DNA of 64,000 nt. Origin: JAFGPS01 sp964628465 (GTDB lineage: Bacteria > Planctomycetota > Phycisphaerae > Sedimentisphaerales > Anaerobacaceae). Location: the NCBI GenBank assembly GCA_964628465.1, contig CAZVOA010000012.1, forward strand, positions 1-64,000, read 5' to 3'. A model generated the notes under the pieces. That model was given only the letters and a program-made list of their open reading frames with translations. It had not been told where the DNA came from and searched no databases. Below are positions 52,498 to 61,701 of this stretch, piece after piece. Positions within the stretch are counted from its first letter, which is position 1; each line of letters opens with the position of its first letter. The position numbers and the translations under genes are program-made.

Positions 52498-53721
52498 ATG
52501 AGTGACAGAATTGATAAAGATTCACAGGACAAAGAAAAGATTCTGAAAAAGATAATTAAAGAACTTCATAAAGGTGTTCCCGTAGAGCAATTGCAGGAGA
52601 CTTTCGCCGAACTGATTCAGCGTACTTCACCTGAAGAAATAGCCGCTATGGAAAATGCTTTGATTCAGGAAGGATTTCCGGTTGAAGAAGTACAGAGGCT
52701 TTGCGATGTTCACGCGAAGGTTTTTGAAGCTTCACTCGAAAAGGTGGGTAAGCCGTCGAAAATTCCCGGCCATCCGGTTTATACTTTTATCGAAGAGAAC
52801 AAGGAAGCCGCGAAAATTCTTGATGAATTAAAGAAAGTTGCCAAAAAATTCAAAAAGAACCGAGCTTCGGACGAGGATATATCGCAATTCAAAGAAATAT
52901 TTTCAAGGCTTAGAGAGATTGAAAAACATTATGCCAGGAAAGAAAATCAGCTTTTTCCCGCCCTTGAAGCAAAAGGTTTTACCGGCCCGACTAAAGTAAT
53001 GTGGGGAAAACACGATGAAATCAGGGACTCCTTAAAAAATATACAGTCAATACTCGATAGTGAAAAATGGGACGAGCTTTATAAAGCGTTTAAAGATGCT
53101 GTGTCCAAAATAAGTAAAATGATTTTCCTCGAAGAAAAGATTCTGTATCCGACAGCTATGAAAAAACTGAACGATACGGAATGGGCTCAAATCAAGCGGG
53201 GCGACTCAGAGATTGGCTACGCTTGGGTAAAGCCATCCAATCTTTGGGATGCCAACCTTGCCGAAGCTCAATCATTACAAGCCGCACCTGAAATTAAAAG
53301 AGACGAGCATGAGGCTAATTCAATCCGGCTGTCAGAAGGAAATCTTACTCGTGAGCAGATTGATTTAATGCTCAAAAATTTGCCTGTTGACGTGACTTTT
53401 GTCGATGAAAATGATAAGGTGTGTTTCTATTCGGCGCAGAAGGAGCGGATTTTTCCAAGAAGCCCCGGCATAATCGGCAGGGCGGTTCAAAATTGTCACC
53501 CGCCGAAAAGCATTAATATTGTGAACGATATTATCAAGGCTTTTCGAGAAAAAACGAAAGACTCTGCCGATTTCTGGATTCAGATGAATGAGAAGTTTAT
53601 CTATATCCGATACTTTCCCGTTTATAATGATAAAGGGCAGTATAAAGGCGTAGTTGAAGTGACACAGGATATATCAGAAATAAAAAAACTCAAAGGCCAG
53701 AAACGTTTACTTGACTGGTAA
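52498..53721 (+). CDS. DUF438/hemerythrin/PAS domain protein
   Basis: 407 residues with three domains: DUF438 (about 1-75, helical, ELIQRTSPEEIAAME), a hemerythrin-like HHE four-helix domain (about 85-230) with the HxxxE/HxxxH-type ligands in HYARKENQLFPALE and WGKHDEIRDS, and a C-terminal PAS domain (about 280-400, VTFVDENDKVCFYS, ending KGVVEVTQDISEIKK). Proteins of this architecture are implicated in nitric-oxide or oxygen-related responses; sensing of nitrogen oxides is inferred from the nrf context. It follows nrfA by 40 bases, with AGGAAGAAAGGG upstream. Confidence 0.9.
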   Translation: MSDRIDKDSQDKEKILKKIIKELHKGVPVEQLQETFAELIQRTSPEEIAAMENALIQEGFPVEEVQRLCDVHAKVFEASLEKVGKPSKIPGHPVYTFIEENKEAAKILDELKKVAKKFKKNRASDEDISQFKEIFSRLREIEKHYARKENQLFPALEAKGFTGPTKVMWGKHDEIRDSLKNIQSILDSEKWDELYKAFKDAVSKISKMIFLEEKILYPTAMKKLNDTEWAQIKRGDSEIGYAWVKPSNLWDANLAEAQSLQAAPEIKRDEHEANSIRLSEGNLTREQIDLMLKNLPVDVTFVDENDKVCFYSAQKERIFPRSPGIIGRAVQNCHPPKSINIVNDIIKAFREKTKDSADFWIQMNEKFIYIRYFPVYNDKGQYKGVVEVTQDISEIKKLKGQKRLLDW

Positions 53722-53727
53722 ATTGAA

Positions 53728-53765
53728 ACGTGAGTTTGATTCTCATCACCCGCTTTTTTCATTTT
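53728..53765 (+). repeat. Second copy of the tRNA-Gly 3' end (attachment-like)
   Basis: ACGTGAGTTTGATTCTCATC and onward to CGC, T-run and CATTTT, matching 50276-50314 with one substitution. It starts six bases after the DUF438 stop codon and marks the far end of the nrf interval. It is only a 3' fragment, not a tRNA gene. No integrase is encoded between the two copies. Confidence 0.7.
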
Positions 53766-53842
53766 CAAAGCATATATGGATTTCTTATATTTCAAAAAGA
53801 ATCTAAATAAAGCAAGAAAAATTAAACAATTTTGTCTAATTG

Positions 53843-55672
53843 TCAAAAATCTTCAAAATTGGTATTACAATATGCTAATTCTTTTCGTTTAAAAATTCTT
53901 GGCATATTTCTGATTAGTGTGACAGTCTCTAAAGATTCTTTTAGAGCATTACTCGCTTGATCTGACTTTTCACTAATACCTCTTTTAGCTTCTAAAAACA
54001 TAATTTCTAGTTTATGTTTGAGAATCCGTATAAAAATACCGTCAAATTCCGCAGCTTGCTTAAAATCTTCATCGAATATTCTTATTCTTGAATAACATAC
54101 AAGATATGTACCTTTATTCTTGCTGGATAAAAGATCTTTCAGTTTTTTGATTTCATGTTTGCGATCATCGTTTAGTTCGCAATTTTTTATTTCAACACCT
54201 AACTGTCGCTTCCATCTATAAATCTGAGTTGAAGAAGAAATTAGCTTAACATTATACTCTTCAGGGGATGAATTCCCTTGGAATCTAAACGAATAACCTT
54301 TTTTGAGAATTTTATGAAGAATGATAGAAAAAACAGCTTCGATGTTTTCTGCCATAAAATAATCCATAAACTGGGAATCAAAAGAATATTCTTCATAATA
54401 TCGTAACAAGTATTTTATCAACAACCAAAATATTGTGGCACATTCTTTTTGTATCCGTCTTCCTTCTGAGAAAATATCTAAAACACAACCGCCACGATTA
54501 GCAAATGCAACAGGAGTCACCATGAAAGACCAGCTATCTAAGCCAGATTTATTACTTAACCATTGTTGTTCTGTATAATATTTGACACTGTTTTTGGGTA
54601 TAATCTCATCGGGTAATAGTTCAATTCGTAAATAATGAAAAAATTTGTCCGAATTTTTAATTTTTCCAAAATCATCAGAATGTAATTGTCTAATTTTCTC
54701 GCAAAATTTTTTTTTATTTATTCGAATTTTCTTCCCCGTTTCTTTGAGAATTAATGAATTATATTTTTCCTTCTGTTCAGATAAATAATGTACTCTATAT
54801 TTTACAATACTGGGTTCACCGTATAAGTTTTGAAATAAAATTCTTTCAAGCGCATCAGTATATTGAATAAAAGAACTATTCTCTTGATAAAGAAACTCTT
54901 GAGGATTACTGATAATTCTTTTTAGTAGAAGAGATGGATTCATTCTAATACCGAAAGGACAATGGTTTAAATCCAAAACCAAAAATACTAATCTTCTTAT
55001 TCTCTGGAAGATATTTTTGCACACGCCAATTTTTGAAGCAATTGACGCGCGCCCTATATAACTTTCATAAATCGATAACCATAAATCGAATGGCCATTTG
55101 TCTTTATATTTTTTATGCTTTTTCCAGTCATACAATAAGGCCATACCGAGATATTGATGTAAAGCATAAAAATTTTCGAATTGAAAGACTTGAGTTAAAC
55201 TTTCCTTTACCTTTAGAGATGGAATTGCTTTAAATAAAGTATCTCTTAGTGTATCGTCTTCAATAAATAATTCTAACCAAACACGTTCAGCATCGAAAAC
55301 ATATTTCAAATGACTAAAGTTCAGTAAAAGAACCCAACACTTAATCAATTCTTCCCCACTTGAGATTGAAATGTCACCTATTTCAATAGATTGAGACAGA
55401 CCATAAGTCGTTTTTGCTTCTTTAATAATGTCGATAAAGTACAACTGTAACATGACGTATTCCCAACGGGAATAGTGAGCACTTTTATTAATTTCTCTTA
55501 TTTTACCTAAATGATCAAGATGTTCTAAACGTTCAATTTCTTTAATTGATTCAAGAAAATCATATAATTGAACTCCTTCTTTGTGAAGGCATGTTTCAAC
55601 TGTACCAATATCAGGAAATGAATAGCTGAGAATTCTTTTATTATGACTATTTTCAGATGTTATTTTGGCCAT
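53843..55672 (-). CDS. Putative HD-like/PD-(D/E)XK nuclease protein, possible defence function
   Basis: 609 residues, AT-rich coding compared with neighbours. N-terminal part: RLEHLDHLG followed by HYSRWEY (residues 66-72), the pattern that opens SAMHD1/dGTPase-like HD domains (RLxxIxQLG...HxRxEH), and later LLLNFSHLKYVFDAER where the HD doublet would be, lost here. C-terminal part: Asp544 in EFDGIF and Glu561-x-Lys563 in FLEAKRG, spaced as in PD-(D/E)XK nucleases. This assignment is from pattern reading only; no family name is certain. It is next to the tRNA-derived repeat, as defence genes often are. Shine-Dalgarno GAGGA lies about 12 bases upstream. Confidence 0.6.
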   Translation of the reverse strand: MAKITSENSHNKRILSYSFPDIGTVETCLHKEGVQLYDFLESIKEIERLEHLDHLGKIREINKSAHYSRWEYVMLQLYFIDIIKEAKTTYGLSQSIEIGDISISSGEELIKCWVLLLNFSHLKYVFDAERVWLELFIEDDTLRDTLFKAIPSLKVKESLTQVFQFENFYALHQYLGMALLYDWKKHKKYKDKWPFDLWLSIYESYIGRASIASKIGVCKNIFQRIRRLVFLVLDLNHCPFGIRMNPSLLLKRIISNPQEFLYQENSSFIQYTDALERILFQNLYGEPSIVKYRVHYLSEQKEKYNSLILKETGKKIRINKKKFCEKIRQLHSDDFGKIKNSDKFFHYLRIELLPDEIIPKNSVKYYTEQQWLSNKSGLDSWSFMVTPVAFANRGGCVLDIFSEGRRIQKECATIFWLLIKYLLRYYEEYSFDSQFMDYFMAENIEAVFSIILHKILKKGYSFRFQGNSSPEEYNVKLISSSTQIYRWKRQLGVEIKNCELNDDRKHEIKKLKDLLSSKNKGTYLVCYSRIRIFDEDFKQAAEFDGIFIRILKHKLEIMFLEAKRGISEKSDQASNALKESLETVTLIRNMPRIFKRKELAYCNTNFEDF

Positions 55673-55852
55673 TTAGCATAAGTTCCTCATTATCTTTTTT
55701 TTCATATTGTACAATTTTAGAGTTTTAATGCAATCTTAATTATAAAAATAATCTATTTTCAATAGTAAATATTTGTATTTAGTGTGTTTCAATATAGTCT
55801 GATGTTAGTTATGGATAAAATCGAGTTTGGAGAGCTAAAAGTGTTATAAAAG

Positions 55853-55884
55853 AAATCCTCGGTTTTTTGAGGAGCCGAGGATTT
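55853..55884 (-). terminator. Rho-independent terminator of the polysaccharide operon
   Basis: A perfect 10-bp stem, AAATCCTCGG (55853-55862) with CCGAGGATTT (55875-55884), lies 30 bases beyond the esterase stop codon. On the minus strand it is followed by CTTTTAT. Confidence 0.8.
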
Positions 55885-55913
55885 CGTGTGCTTTTAATTT
55901 ATGTTACAGGCTG

Positions 55914-58016
55914 TTAGTCTGCGTATGGGTTGTATTTGATTTCGCCTGTTTTCTGGTCGCGGGAATAGTGTTTGAAGAACTCCCATGCGATTTTGCCGTA
56001 TTCGGGATATAAGGCGTGTTGGAGATTCTCAGTGTAGGAGACTGCGACCATTGGTACGCCTTTGTCATCGTTTATAAACCAGCGATGAGTGTTGTATTCG
56101 CCGTTGCTTAATATGCGAATCATTCTATCTGCTTTGAAGCCAACTATCGGGTACTTATCGAAATCGTACTCAATTGTTTTCATGCCGTTGTAGCCGAGGA
56201 ACATGTTAATCTGGCTCTGGTATCCGGTTGCGATGCGGCCGTTGACCTGGTCAAAAGCGCCGCCCAAATCAAATGAAGAAGTAGTGAACATTACAGGTAA
56301 GCGGGCCTTCTTCAATTTCTCCTGTTGTTCGGCTGTTCCGGTATAGGCTGCGGCCGCCATTGGTACTGCGGCGGCGAATACAGATGGTTCGCCGTTGATG
56401 GCTTGCAGCGTTGCCGCTCCACCCATCGAGTAACCCAAAACATATACACGAGAAGGATCCAGTGCCGGGTATTTTTTGAGCATGTACTTCACTAACAGAG
56501 GCAGGTTTTGAGGCAACTGGCCTGTACTCGCGCTATCAGATGCGACTATTGCGAAACGTTCTTTGCCTGCTAACGGCAGAATACCGATTTCTTCTGTGAA
56601 CTGGCGAGGGTCGTCTCCGCCGCCGTGATTGGAGAGAATCAGAGGAACAGTTTTTTCCGGTACTGTGTTGTTGAGAACTTCTTCGGGTACATATTCGAAC
56701 CATGTCATGTTCTGAACAGTGTCCATTAATGTTTCTCCGATACGGTCGATTACAACAATGCCATCCATCGTTTTGCCGTTGATTACAGCGTTGCGTTCGC
56801 ATAGTGACAGGGGAGCCTGGTCCATGCTGTAACCCTGGTATGGAGTCGAGGCACTAAGAACTCCCGGTCTGGCGACAGGGATGCGCATTGCTTTGATGAA
56901 TAAGTTATGATAAGCATCGTTGATATATTTCGCAACGTCTGGATTTTTATCCTGAGCGACAACTACTCTTTTGAGCGGCAATGACTGGTCGAAGTATGCT
57001 TCAACGTCGCCTGTTTTTTCGTAGGCGTTTGTGCTGTTTGCTTTCTTATATGAATCAACAACTTTATCTGATGCATTAACCAAATAGACAGGGACGAGTG
57101 CTGCAACTTCCCGGCCGGTATCGATATTGCCATTAATTAGTAACATACCAGCGATTCTGCTGACGTAGTCAATTGTACCGGCAATGTAGTTGTTAAGGAA
57201 AGTCGCTCCGCCATCGATTCCGATTACGTAAGTGTAGCCGAATCCGCCGAAGTATTCAGCGTCACAATAGCTTGCACCACCGCCGCCGCCACCCATCATG
57301 CCGCCCATACCACCCCTGGCACCGCCGCGAGTTCCGCCCATAGCGGGCATTCCACCGGCTGCGCCACCCGGAGCACCACCCATAGGGGGCATACCGCCCG
57401 CTGCGCCACCAGGAGCACCGCCCATAGGAGGCATTCCACCGGCTGCTCCACCGCGGGCACCACCCATCGCTGGCATTCCGCCACCAAACATACCACCGCC
57501 GCCACCACCGGCCTGGCCAGTAGTTTCTCTTGCTTTCTGGGCAAAGATAGCGGTTTGAATCGCGTAATAGTTTTTCTGGTCACTTGCGCCGAAAACTCTG
57601 CCGTTGGCTGGAGTGACAAGGATTATACTTCCGGTTACACCGTTAACAATTTCGATTAAACCGAGGTCGTTTAGGTATTTCTTCGCTTCGTCTTTGCCGG
57701 CGAAGGTTTTTTCAACGAATACAAGTATGTCGGTATTTAACCTTGCGGCTGCGTGTCCACCGAACATATTTGGTGACCTGTAAATATACGTGGTTCCCTT
57801 TGGATAGTTATCAAGAACAGGGTGAGATTTGTATGTTCCCCTGTTGCCGGGGATTTGTGCTACGGCGTTCGGGCCGTTTACGCGGGCTTCTTCCAGAGTC
57901 TCGAAAGTTGCTTCGTTTCCCTGTCGCCCGGTGTAAACCTGTGCGTAAGTGACTGATGAAAGTGTCACTGCCGTAATCGTCAGAATGAGCATCATTAAAG
58001 AGTGTTTCTTTAACAT
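55914..58016 (-). CDS. Secreted alpha/beta-hydrolase esterase with Gly/Met/Pro-rich insert
   Basis: 700 residues. A signal peptide (likely cleaved after TYAQ) leads to a novel-looking N-terminal part. Around residues 170-250 lies a repetitive Gly/Met/Ala/Arg/Pro tract (units like GGMPPMGGAPGGAA). From about 440 an esterase fold: LILSNHGGGDDP (oxyanion loop), VLGYSMGGAAT (Ser ~528 in GxSxG), SFDLGGAFD (Asp) and a His in NTHRWF. It resembles polyhydroxybutyrate depolymerase/feruloyl-type esterases. It is the last gene of an operon with two GH43 genes, suggesting release of ester-linked groups from xylan. AAGGAG precedes the ATG. Confidence 0.75.
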   Translation of the reverse strand: MLKKHSLMMLILTITAVTLSSVTYAQVYTGRQGNEATFETLEEARVNGPNAVAQIPGNRGTYKSHPVLDNYPKGTTYIYRSPNMFGGHAAARLNTDILVFVEKTFAGKDEAKKYLNDLGLIEIVNGVTGSIILVTPANGRVFGASDQKNYYAIQTAIFAQKARETTGQAGGGGGGMFGGGMPAMGGARGGAAGGMPPMGGAPGGAAGGMPPMGGAPGGAAGGMPAMGGTRGGARGGMGGMMGGGGGGASYCDAEYFGGFGYTYVIGIDGGATFLNNYIAGTIDYVSRIAGMLLINGNIDTGREVAALVPVYLVNASDKVVDSYKKANSTNAYEKTGDVEAYFDQSLPLKRVVVAQDKNPDVAKYINDAYHNLFIKAMRIPVARPGVLSASTPYQGYSMDQAPLSLCERNAVINGKTMDGIVVIDRIGETLMDTVQNMTWFEYVPEEVLNNTVPEKTVPLILSNHGGGDDPRQFTEEIGILPLAGKERFAIVASDSASTGQLPQNLPLLVKYMLKKYPALDPSRVYVLGYSMGGAATLQAINGEPSVFAAAVPMAAAAYTGTAEQQEKLKKARLPVMFTTSSFDLGGAFDQVNGRIATGYQSQINMFLGYNGMKTIEYDFDKYPIVGFKADRMIRILSNGEYNTHRWFINDDKGVPMVAVSYTENLQHALYPEYGKIAWEFFKHYSRDQKTGEIKYNPYAD

Positions 58017-58051
58017 GATTTGGTTCTCCTTATTTCCTTTGAAATTAAAAT

Positions 58052-59029
58052 TTATTCGTCCGCGTTTCCATCGACGGTTTCAATTGTACCATCTTCACGA
58101 ATATTCAAATCAATAACTTTCATGCTGCGTAACCATGTTTTTCCGCCTGATACTTTGCTATCGTGATGGAAGAGGTACCATTTTCCTTTAAATTCGACTA
58201 TCGAATGATGAGTTGTCCATCCGACTACGGGGGTCATGATAACGCCTTTGTATGTGAACGGGCCGTAAGGATTGTCACCTTCCGCATAGCAAAGCAGGTG
58301 AGTGTTTCCGGTCGAATAAGAGAAGTAGTATTTTCCGTTGAATTTGTGCATCCACGGAGCTTCGAAGAATCTGCGGTTCTCGTCTTCTGTTTTCAGTGGC
58401 TTACCGTATGCGTCGAGAATTACTACATCACGATATTTTTCTCCGAACTGGAGCATATCGTCGGATAATTTAGCGACTTTAGGGCAGATTGCGGGCTCGC
58501 CGGGTTTATTCAAGTCGTCATTATTTTCATATTTACCGGTTTTGTAACGCTGCAGCTGGCCGCCCCATATACCGCCCCAATAAGCGTAGTGTGTGCCGTC
58601 GTCATCCTGGAAGGTTGATATATCGATACTGAAACTGCCTTTCATTGGTTCGGGCATTGGTTTATACGGGCCTTCAGGTTTATTGGCTACCGCGACGCCG
58701 ATATGGAAAATACCGTCTTTGTCTTTCGCAGGGAAATACATGTAATATTTTCCGTTTTTACAGGCGACATCGTTCGACCACATTTGTTTGACAGCCCAGG
58801 GGACATCCTTTATATCGAGAGCTACGCCGTGATCGGTTACTTTGCCGTCCGGGTCTTCCATCGAATATACGTGATAATCTTTCATATCGAAGTGTGAGCC
58901 TAAATCATCCTGTGGAACTCCAGATTCGATATCGTGAGATGGGAAAATATAGATTTTTCCATTATAAACATGAGCCCGCGGATCAGCGGTGTAAATACTT
59001 TTTATTAAATGACGTGGTTTTTTTGACAT
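58052..59029 (-). CDS. Cytoplasmic GH43 glycosyl hydrolase (beta-xylosidase/arabinofuranosidase type)
   Basis: 325 residues, a five-bladed GH43 propeller without a signal peptide: catalytic base Asp in TADPRAHVYNG (near 15), transition-state Asp in FSIDISTFQDDDG (about 136), and acid Glu in RFFEAPWMHKF (about 220). It likely hydrolyses xylo- or arabino-oligosaccharides after uptake. Some family members are alpha-L-arabinofuranosidases; the substrate is not decided by sequence. AAGG lies upstream of the ATG. It lies between a secreted esterase and a secreted GH43, so the operon combines extracellular and intracellular steps. Confidence 0.88.
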   Translation of the reverse strand: MSKKPRHLIKSIYTADPRAHVYNGKIYIFPSHDIESGVPQDDLGSHFDMKDYHVYSMEDPDGKVTDHGVALDIKDVPWAVKQMWSNDVACKNGKYYMYFPAKDKDGIFHIGVAVANKPEGPYKPMPEPMKGSFSIDISTFQDDDGTHYAYWGGIWGGQLQRYKTGKYENNDDLNKPGEPAICPKVAKLSDDMLQFGEKYRDVVILDAYGKPLKTEDENRRFFEAPWMHKFNGKYYFSYSTGNTHLLCYAEGDNPYGPFTYKGVIMTPVVGWTTHHSIVEFKGKWYLFHHDSKVSGGKTWLRSMKVIDLNIREDGTIETVDGNADE

Positions 59030-59069
59030 AATATTAAACCTTAAATATTTTTGTAAATGTTTATTAAAA

Positions 59070-60560
59070 TTACGGCTTCATAAAGTTCCATTTTGCCTTA
59101 TCTGTTTTTGAATCGAATTTAACTAATGACGGCGTGCTAGCGCCAACTGCCGTCAGAGCGTAATCCGGTAAAGCTTTCGACATAATACGATATGTGCCAT
59201 CAATTAACTGGTCTATTTGCCAAAGCTGGTCCGGCTGATTATTAAATGTTGGGACCACTGTAACTTCTTTATCTAAAGTTGCGGCTAAAGCACGTTCCGT
59301 GCCGGTGATAGTAATCTTGAAATATGGTGAGCCAAGATAACCGCCTGCGTCTTTGACTGGAGTGATTGTCCATTTCTGATGTGACTGAATCATATAGTCA
59401 CCAAGACGAGCGTCGAGATTGCGGTCCGGCCAGCCTTGTGATATTACGTTGACATCCTGAGCTGGAATTGGAGTTGCAGGAGCAGCAGGTGCCGCGCCAC
59501 CACGTGTGCCGCCGCGTCCACCCATCATTCCTCCCATTCCCATACCCATTCCACCTCTTCTGCCGCCGCTATGCTGAACAGCATCCACGCCGAGTTCGAG
59601 AGCATAGCCGCTGCATTCGGACTGGATTTGGAATGTACCACCGAGGAATTCATCGCCGGCTACCGGCCATCCGTTTTTCCAAAGCAATGTGCGAATATCC
59701 AGTACACCGAAATGGCCCGGGTCGTCCATATCATCTTCATAGTGACATGAGAATTTCTGTACTTCGTTGCCCAAATCAATCAGGCCGAAGTGGCCGGGGC
59801 CGATTAAGCGATTATTTGCCGCTACGACAAGTTTGCCGCCGCCTTTGAGCATGTCCTCACCCATATTATCGAGGAATGGTCCTGTAGGGCTTTTTGATCG
59901 CCCAACCCTGATATTGTATGTGGATGTTAAACCATTGCAGCATGTGCCGTGGTCTCCGAAAAGATAGTACCAGCCGTCACGGTAAATCATTGTTGTTGCT
60001 TCGCAGTCGATAGCGATATTAACTTCCTTGTTGCCAGCCATGCGTTCGCCTGTTTTTGGGTCAAGTTCGACTACTCTTGTGAAACCGAAGAATGTTCCAT
60101 AGGTACACCACAATCTGCCATCAGGCCCCATACATAAACCCGGGTCGATAGCGTCGCAATCTTCTATACCATCGCTTGACGCGACCACAACAGCTTGTGT
60201 AAATGCGAAGTCCGGTGATTGTTGATCGAGAGTCTTGTTCCACAACGTAAGTATTGTACCGCTGTGACCACCGCCAAGGCCGCCGCCGGTTGCGCCAATC
60301 GCAATGAGGAAACGGTCTCCGATTTTCATGGCGTCAGGAGCCGCACCGGTTTGGGGAAGTCTGTAGGTGTTGTTCCATGTCCAGCCGTCATCGGATACCA
60401 GACCGTTACCGCCTGTACCGAATGTGTAGTATTTACCATTGCATTCCATGATAGTTGAGGGATCGTGAACATATGGGCTGCCATTCAGGGCAATTGCCGG
60501 ACGAGACATCAATATAGAGAGCATAATAAAAAATGCTGCTGAGAGAAAACGAGTTTTCAT
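59070..60560 (-). CDS. Secreted GH43 arabinan-type hydrolase with Gly/Met/Arg linker and C-terminal beta-trefoil-like domain
   Basis: 496 residues: signal peptide (to about RPAIA), then a GH43 propeller (about 28-320) with Asp in YVHDPSTIM, Asp in CDAIDPGLCMG and Glu in IDCEATTMIY; the family pattern best fits endo-1,5-alpha-L-arabinanase. A Gly/Met/Arg-rich tract (RRGGMGMGMGGMMGGRGG) joins it to a C-terminal region (about 380-496) with QKWTITPVKDAGG and QLWQIDQLIDGTYR repeats resembling ricin-type carbohydrate-binding folds. CTGGAGG precedes the ATG. It is the second gene of the operon. Confidence 0.85.
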   Translation of the reverse strand: MKTRFLSAAFFIMLSILMSRPAIALNGSPYVHDPSTIMECNGKYYTFGTGGNGLVSDDGWTWNNTYRLPQTGAAPDAMKIGDRFLIAIGATGGGLGGGHSGTILTLWNKTLDQQSPDFAFTQAVVVASSDGIEDCDAIDPGLCMGPDGRLWCTYGTFFGFTRVVELDPKTGERMAGNKEVNIAIDCEATTMIYRDGWYYLFGDHGTCCNGLTSTYNIRVGRSKSPTGPFLDNMGEDMLKGGGKLVVAANNRLIGPGHFGLIDLGNEVQKFSCHYEDDMDDPGHFGVLDIRTLLWKNGWPVAGDEFLGGTFQIQSECSGYALELGVDAVQHSGGRRGGMGMGMGGMMGGRGGTRGGAAPAAPATPIPAQDVNVISQGWPDRNLDARLGDYMIQSHQKWTITPVKDAGGYLGSPYFKITITGTERALAATLDKEVTVVPTFNNQPDQLWQIDQLIDGTYRIMSKALPDYALTAVGASTPSLVKFDSKTDKAKWNFMKP

Positions 60561-60615
60561 AAAAAAACCTCCAGGAAATATTCAAAAAATAATATTAATT
60601 TGTTTTTCAGCGTTT

Positions 60616-61413
60616 TTAATTTTCAAGGTTAACTGCGATGTCCTTGACTGGTTTACCATCTTCGTCAATGAATCGTACGCAGAAATCGCTCATGCCGGGG
60701 CCATTAATAACTATGCCGCGAATGACGTTTTTGCCTTGTTTGAGTGTAAGACGTTTGGAAACGCAATCATCCATAACCATACGACGGTCACCGTAGAGGC
60801 CAACGACTTCTTCGCCGTTGAGCCACCACATTGATGCGGAGTTTGAACCGACTGCCATGCGAATATCTTTTATTTCACGCTGGCTTTCAACTACAGTATA
60901 TGCAAAGAAAGTAATACCATAAAATGTCTTGTTCAAGCCGTAAGCGAAGCGGAATAGCTTGACGTTCCATAAATTAGAGTCTAGTGCATGCCATGTGAGT
61001 TCTTCACCGTTTACAGTAACCTTGTCACCATTTTTCGGAGTCACCTTAAACTGATTCGGGAAGTACTCTGTATTGATGAATGTATTGCGAATATATGCTT
61101 CTGTGAAACCTGTGTTTCCCCGAAGTCCATTGGCGATTGGTTCGAGGAGTACCCATCTCTGGATGAAGCCTTCTGCGTCGGTTGCTTTTGTACCAGGTGT
61201 TGCTTTTGTGAAGTATGGCGCAATAGTGCGGGGAGTATTATCAACCGGAGTTGAACTGCGACCACCACGACCACCCATTCCCATTCCTCCTCGAGTTCCG
61301 CCGCCGCGTTCAGCGGCATAAGCAGTATTTCCGAACATGCCGGAAAAGACTTGAAGCGTCAATACAGTAATGACAACTAATGTCAGTATTGAGATTTTGC
61401 GATGTGTTTTCAT
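60616..61413 (-). CDS. Secreted protein of unknown function with RGG-like tract
   Basis: About 265 residues. I place the start at 61413, where GAAAGG lies seven bases upstream; an ATG at 61449 is less likely. A signal peptide ends near AYAAE, followed directly by a Gly/Arg/Met tract (RGGGTRGGMGMGGRGGR), then a domain with alternating strands (LTWHALDSNLWNVKLFRFAYG, SASMWWLNGEEVVGLYG, VIRGIVINGPGMSDFCVRF) reminiscent of carbohydrate-binding or PA14-like beta sandwiches, but I cannot name the family. It is the first gene of the four-gene operon, so it may bind plant cell-wall polysaccharide. Confidence 0.7.
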   Translation of the reverse strand: MKTHRKISILTLVVITVLTLQVFSGMFGNTAYAAERGGGTRGGMGMGGRGGRSSTPVDNTPRTIAPYFTKATPGTKATDAEGFIQRWVLLEPIANGLRGNTGFTEAYIRNTFINTEYFPNQFKVTPKNGDKVTVNGEELTWHALDSNLWNVKLFRFAYGLNKTFYGITFFAYTVVESQREIKDIRMAVGSNSASMWWLNGEEVVGLYGDRRMVMDDCVSKRLTLKQGKNVIRGIVINGPGMSDFCVRFIDEDGKPVKDIAVNLEN

Positions 61414-61484
61414 AATATGCCTTTCAAAAAATTTTCGATTTTTACACATAAAACCAAAACGAGTTTCTCCTTGTTACGAGAAAC

Positions 61485-61513
61485 AATTTACATGATTCGT
61501 ACCTCATTGTCAA
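61485..61513 (-). promoter_or_regulatory. Promoter candidate for the GH43/esterase operon
   Basis: On the minus strand TTGACA (61513 down to 61508), a 17-base spacer ending in TG, and TAAATT (61490 down to 61485). The -35 is consensus and the -10 matches four of six bases. A 7-bp hairpin lies just downstream. Confidence 0.45.
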
Positions 61514-61701
61514 GTTTGCATGATATAATCGCTATAGTCTGAAATTTAATAAAACATTCGCAACCTGATATATGACAAACTTTTATGAATATTATTGATT
61601 TTTGAATTTTACAAAAACTATAAGCAGAATTTGAGGTAAAATGAAGATATCTCAAAAAATAACATAATTTTTGCAATTTTGGCCGCTGATATTTAAATCC
61701 A

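Noticed and set aside
53728..53765. Second tRNA-Gly gene
   Set aside because: Only the T-arm and 3' acceptor strand are present; the 5' half and anticodon arm are missing.
57298..57558. Pro-rich plus-strand frame opposite the esterase
   Set aside because: It is the antisense image of the Gly/Met/Ala-rich repeat in the esterase gene, without a ribosome-binding site or independent features.
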